From Thermodesulfovibrionales bacterium (lineage in GTDB: Bacteria > Nitrospirota > Thermodesulfovibrionia > Thermodesulfovibrionales > SM23-35): a stretch of DNA of 6,548 nt. The stretch spans positions 1 to 6,548 of the forward strand of contig JAGUWT010000003.1 in assembly GCA_020062205.1 (NCBI GenBank). Reading direction: 5' to 3'. Position 1 is the first letter of the stretch, and each line of letters opens with the position of its first letter. The translations under genes were made by a program, and so were the position numbers. Of the stretch, positions 5,861 to 6,548 are shown one piece after another. Under the pieces are notes generated by a model. The model was not told the DNA's origin. It did not search any database and saw only the letters and a program-made list of their open reading frames with translations.

Positions 5861-6548
5861 TCAGTCCCCACTCCCCTCCGCCAACACCTGATGCACCTTC
5901 CGAAACTGTCTTGGTGTCATCCCGGACAGTTCGCGAAACGCATCATAGAAATTCGACTGCGAAGAAAAGCCGACTTCAAGCCCCACCGATAATACCGGCA
6001 TCGACGGTTTATCCAGCAGCAAATCTTCGGCGGCTTCCACCCGATATTCACGGATGTAACGCGAAAAGCCTTTACCAATTCGGGTATTGATCAGCTCTGA
6101 TAGTTGATGCGGGGAGAGTTTCATGCGTTCTGCCAATAACGCCAAATCCAGATCAGGGTTTTGGTATACCTGTTCCTGATCCATTAAATTACCCAGTCGG
6201 GTTAGCATCTGTTCGCAATCAACTTGGCTCAAAGTGGAAACGGCGTAAGTTTCACGGGCAGCTTCCACCACTTCGGTGGGTAACTGCGGCATGGTGTATA
6301 AAGCCATACTGATTAGCAAAAATGCACCGCCAATCGCACTGGCATACACACTGAAAAAGACCCGCTCAGACAACCAAGGCAAGCCCAGCCCCAACAGCAA
6401 TACCAATAACGCCAGCAGTAACACGCCAGCTAACGCCCACAATTCCTGACGAAACTGACTACGTTGCGCCCGCAAGGCGTACACACTACGCGCCAGCCAC
6501 AGCAAATAACCCGCCCCCAGCGCGAAAGCCAGCGGCAATGCATAAGCA
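5861..6548 (-). CDS. Membrane-anchored AraC-family transcriptional regulator, 5' end beyond window
   Basis: The frame is open to the right edge. The first possible start in the window is a TTG at 6538..6536, but residues A-Y-A precede it in frame, so the true start most likely lies outside. Numbering from that TTG, three hydrophobic stretches (about 1-20, 35-56 and 61-82) look like the last part of a multi-pass membrane domain, as in AraC proteins with a 7TM-type N-terminus. A linker (about 84-115) leads to the AraC DNA-binding domain (about 118-213). Its first helix-turn-helix is around LDLALLAERMKLSPHQLSELIN region 130-151, with the RIGKGFSRYIREYRVEAA connector. The second is around residues 184-212, with the signature G-F-x-S-x2-N-F-x3-F and the closing G-M-T-P-x-Q-F-R. 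This typical AraC signature makes the family call firm. It would act from the inner membrane, sensing an unknown signal. The downstream repeat cluster is a natural candidate target, but this is inference. Confidence 0.9.
   Translation of the reverse strand, partial: AYALPLAFALGAGYLLWLARSVYALRAQRSQFRQELWALAGVLLLALLVLLLGLGLPWLSERVFFSVYASAIGGAFLLISMALYTMPQLPTEVVEAARETYAVSTLSQVDCEQMLTRLGNLMDQEQVYQNPDLDLALLAERMKLSPHQLSELINTRIGKGFSRYIREYRVEAAEDLLLDKPSMPVLSVGLEVGFSSQSNFYDAFRELSGMTPRQFRKVHQVLAEGSGD

Overview
The window has a compositional break. The right third (about 4660-6548) is moderately GC-rich and carries two ordinary-looking bacterial genes. The stretch from about 100 to 4650 is clearly AT-rich and carries two long, unusual genes. 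All genes read on the minus strand. The short Shine-Dalgarno-like sites, the membrane-tethered AraC-family regulator and the Tn5/IS50-type insertion sequence suggest a proteobacterium, probably a gammaproteobacterium. I cannot name the genus from sequence alone.

Layout in transcription order, from right to left. (1) The C-terminal part of a membrane-anchored AraC-family regulator, cut by the right window edge. (2) A 239-bp intergenic region holding five copies of a TGGCNGATAA direct repeat, arranged with near-helical spacing, and a second 11-bp direct repeat. (3) A stand-alone protein related to the alanyl-tRNA synthetase catalytic core. It has a four-cysteine motif and no editing or C-Ala domain. 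(4) A 1028-residue protein that appears to hold four GAF-type sensory domains, a coiled coil and a degenerate histidine-kinase-like ATPase region. (5) A 431-residue protein with an unrecognised N-terminal half and a C-terminal TIR domain, joined to the previous gene by a 4-bp ATGA overlap. (6) The left end of an IS4-family, IS50/Tn5-group insertion sequence. Its terminal repeat overlaps the 3' end of the TIR gene, and its transposase starts just beyond the TIR stop codon and runs off the left edge.

The most notable unit is the translationally coupled pair of a multi-GAF pseudokinase and a TIR protein. The large protein looks like a ligand sensor whose kinase output has decayed. The TIR protein looks like an effector with a candidate catalytic glutamate for NAD-type chemistry. 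A reasonable inference is a sensor-effector module for stress or anti-phage signalling, acquired horizontally. The function is unproven, and the insertion sequence appears to have replaced the native end of the effector gene. Whether the AlaRS-like gene, 47 bp upstream, belongs to the module is open.
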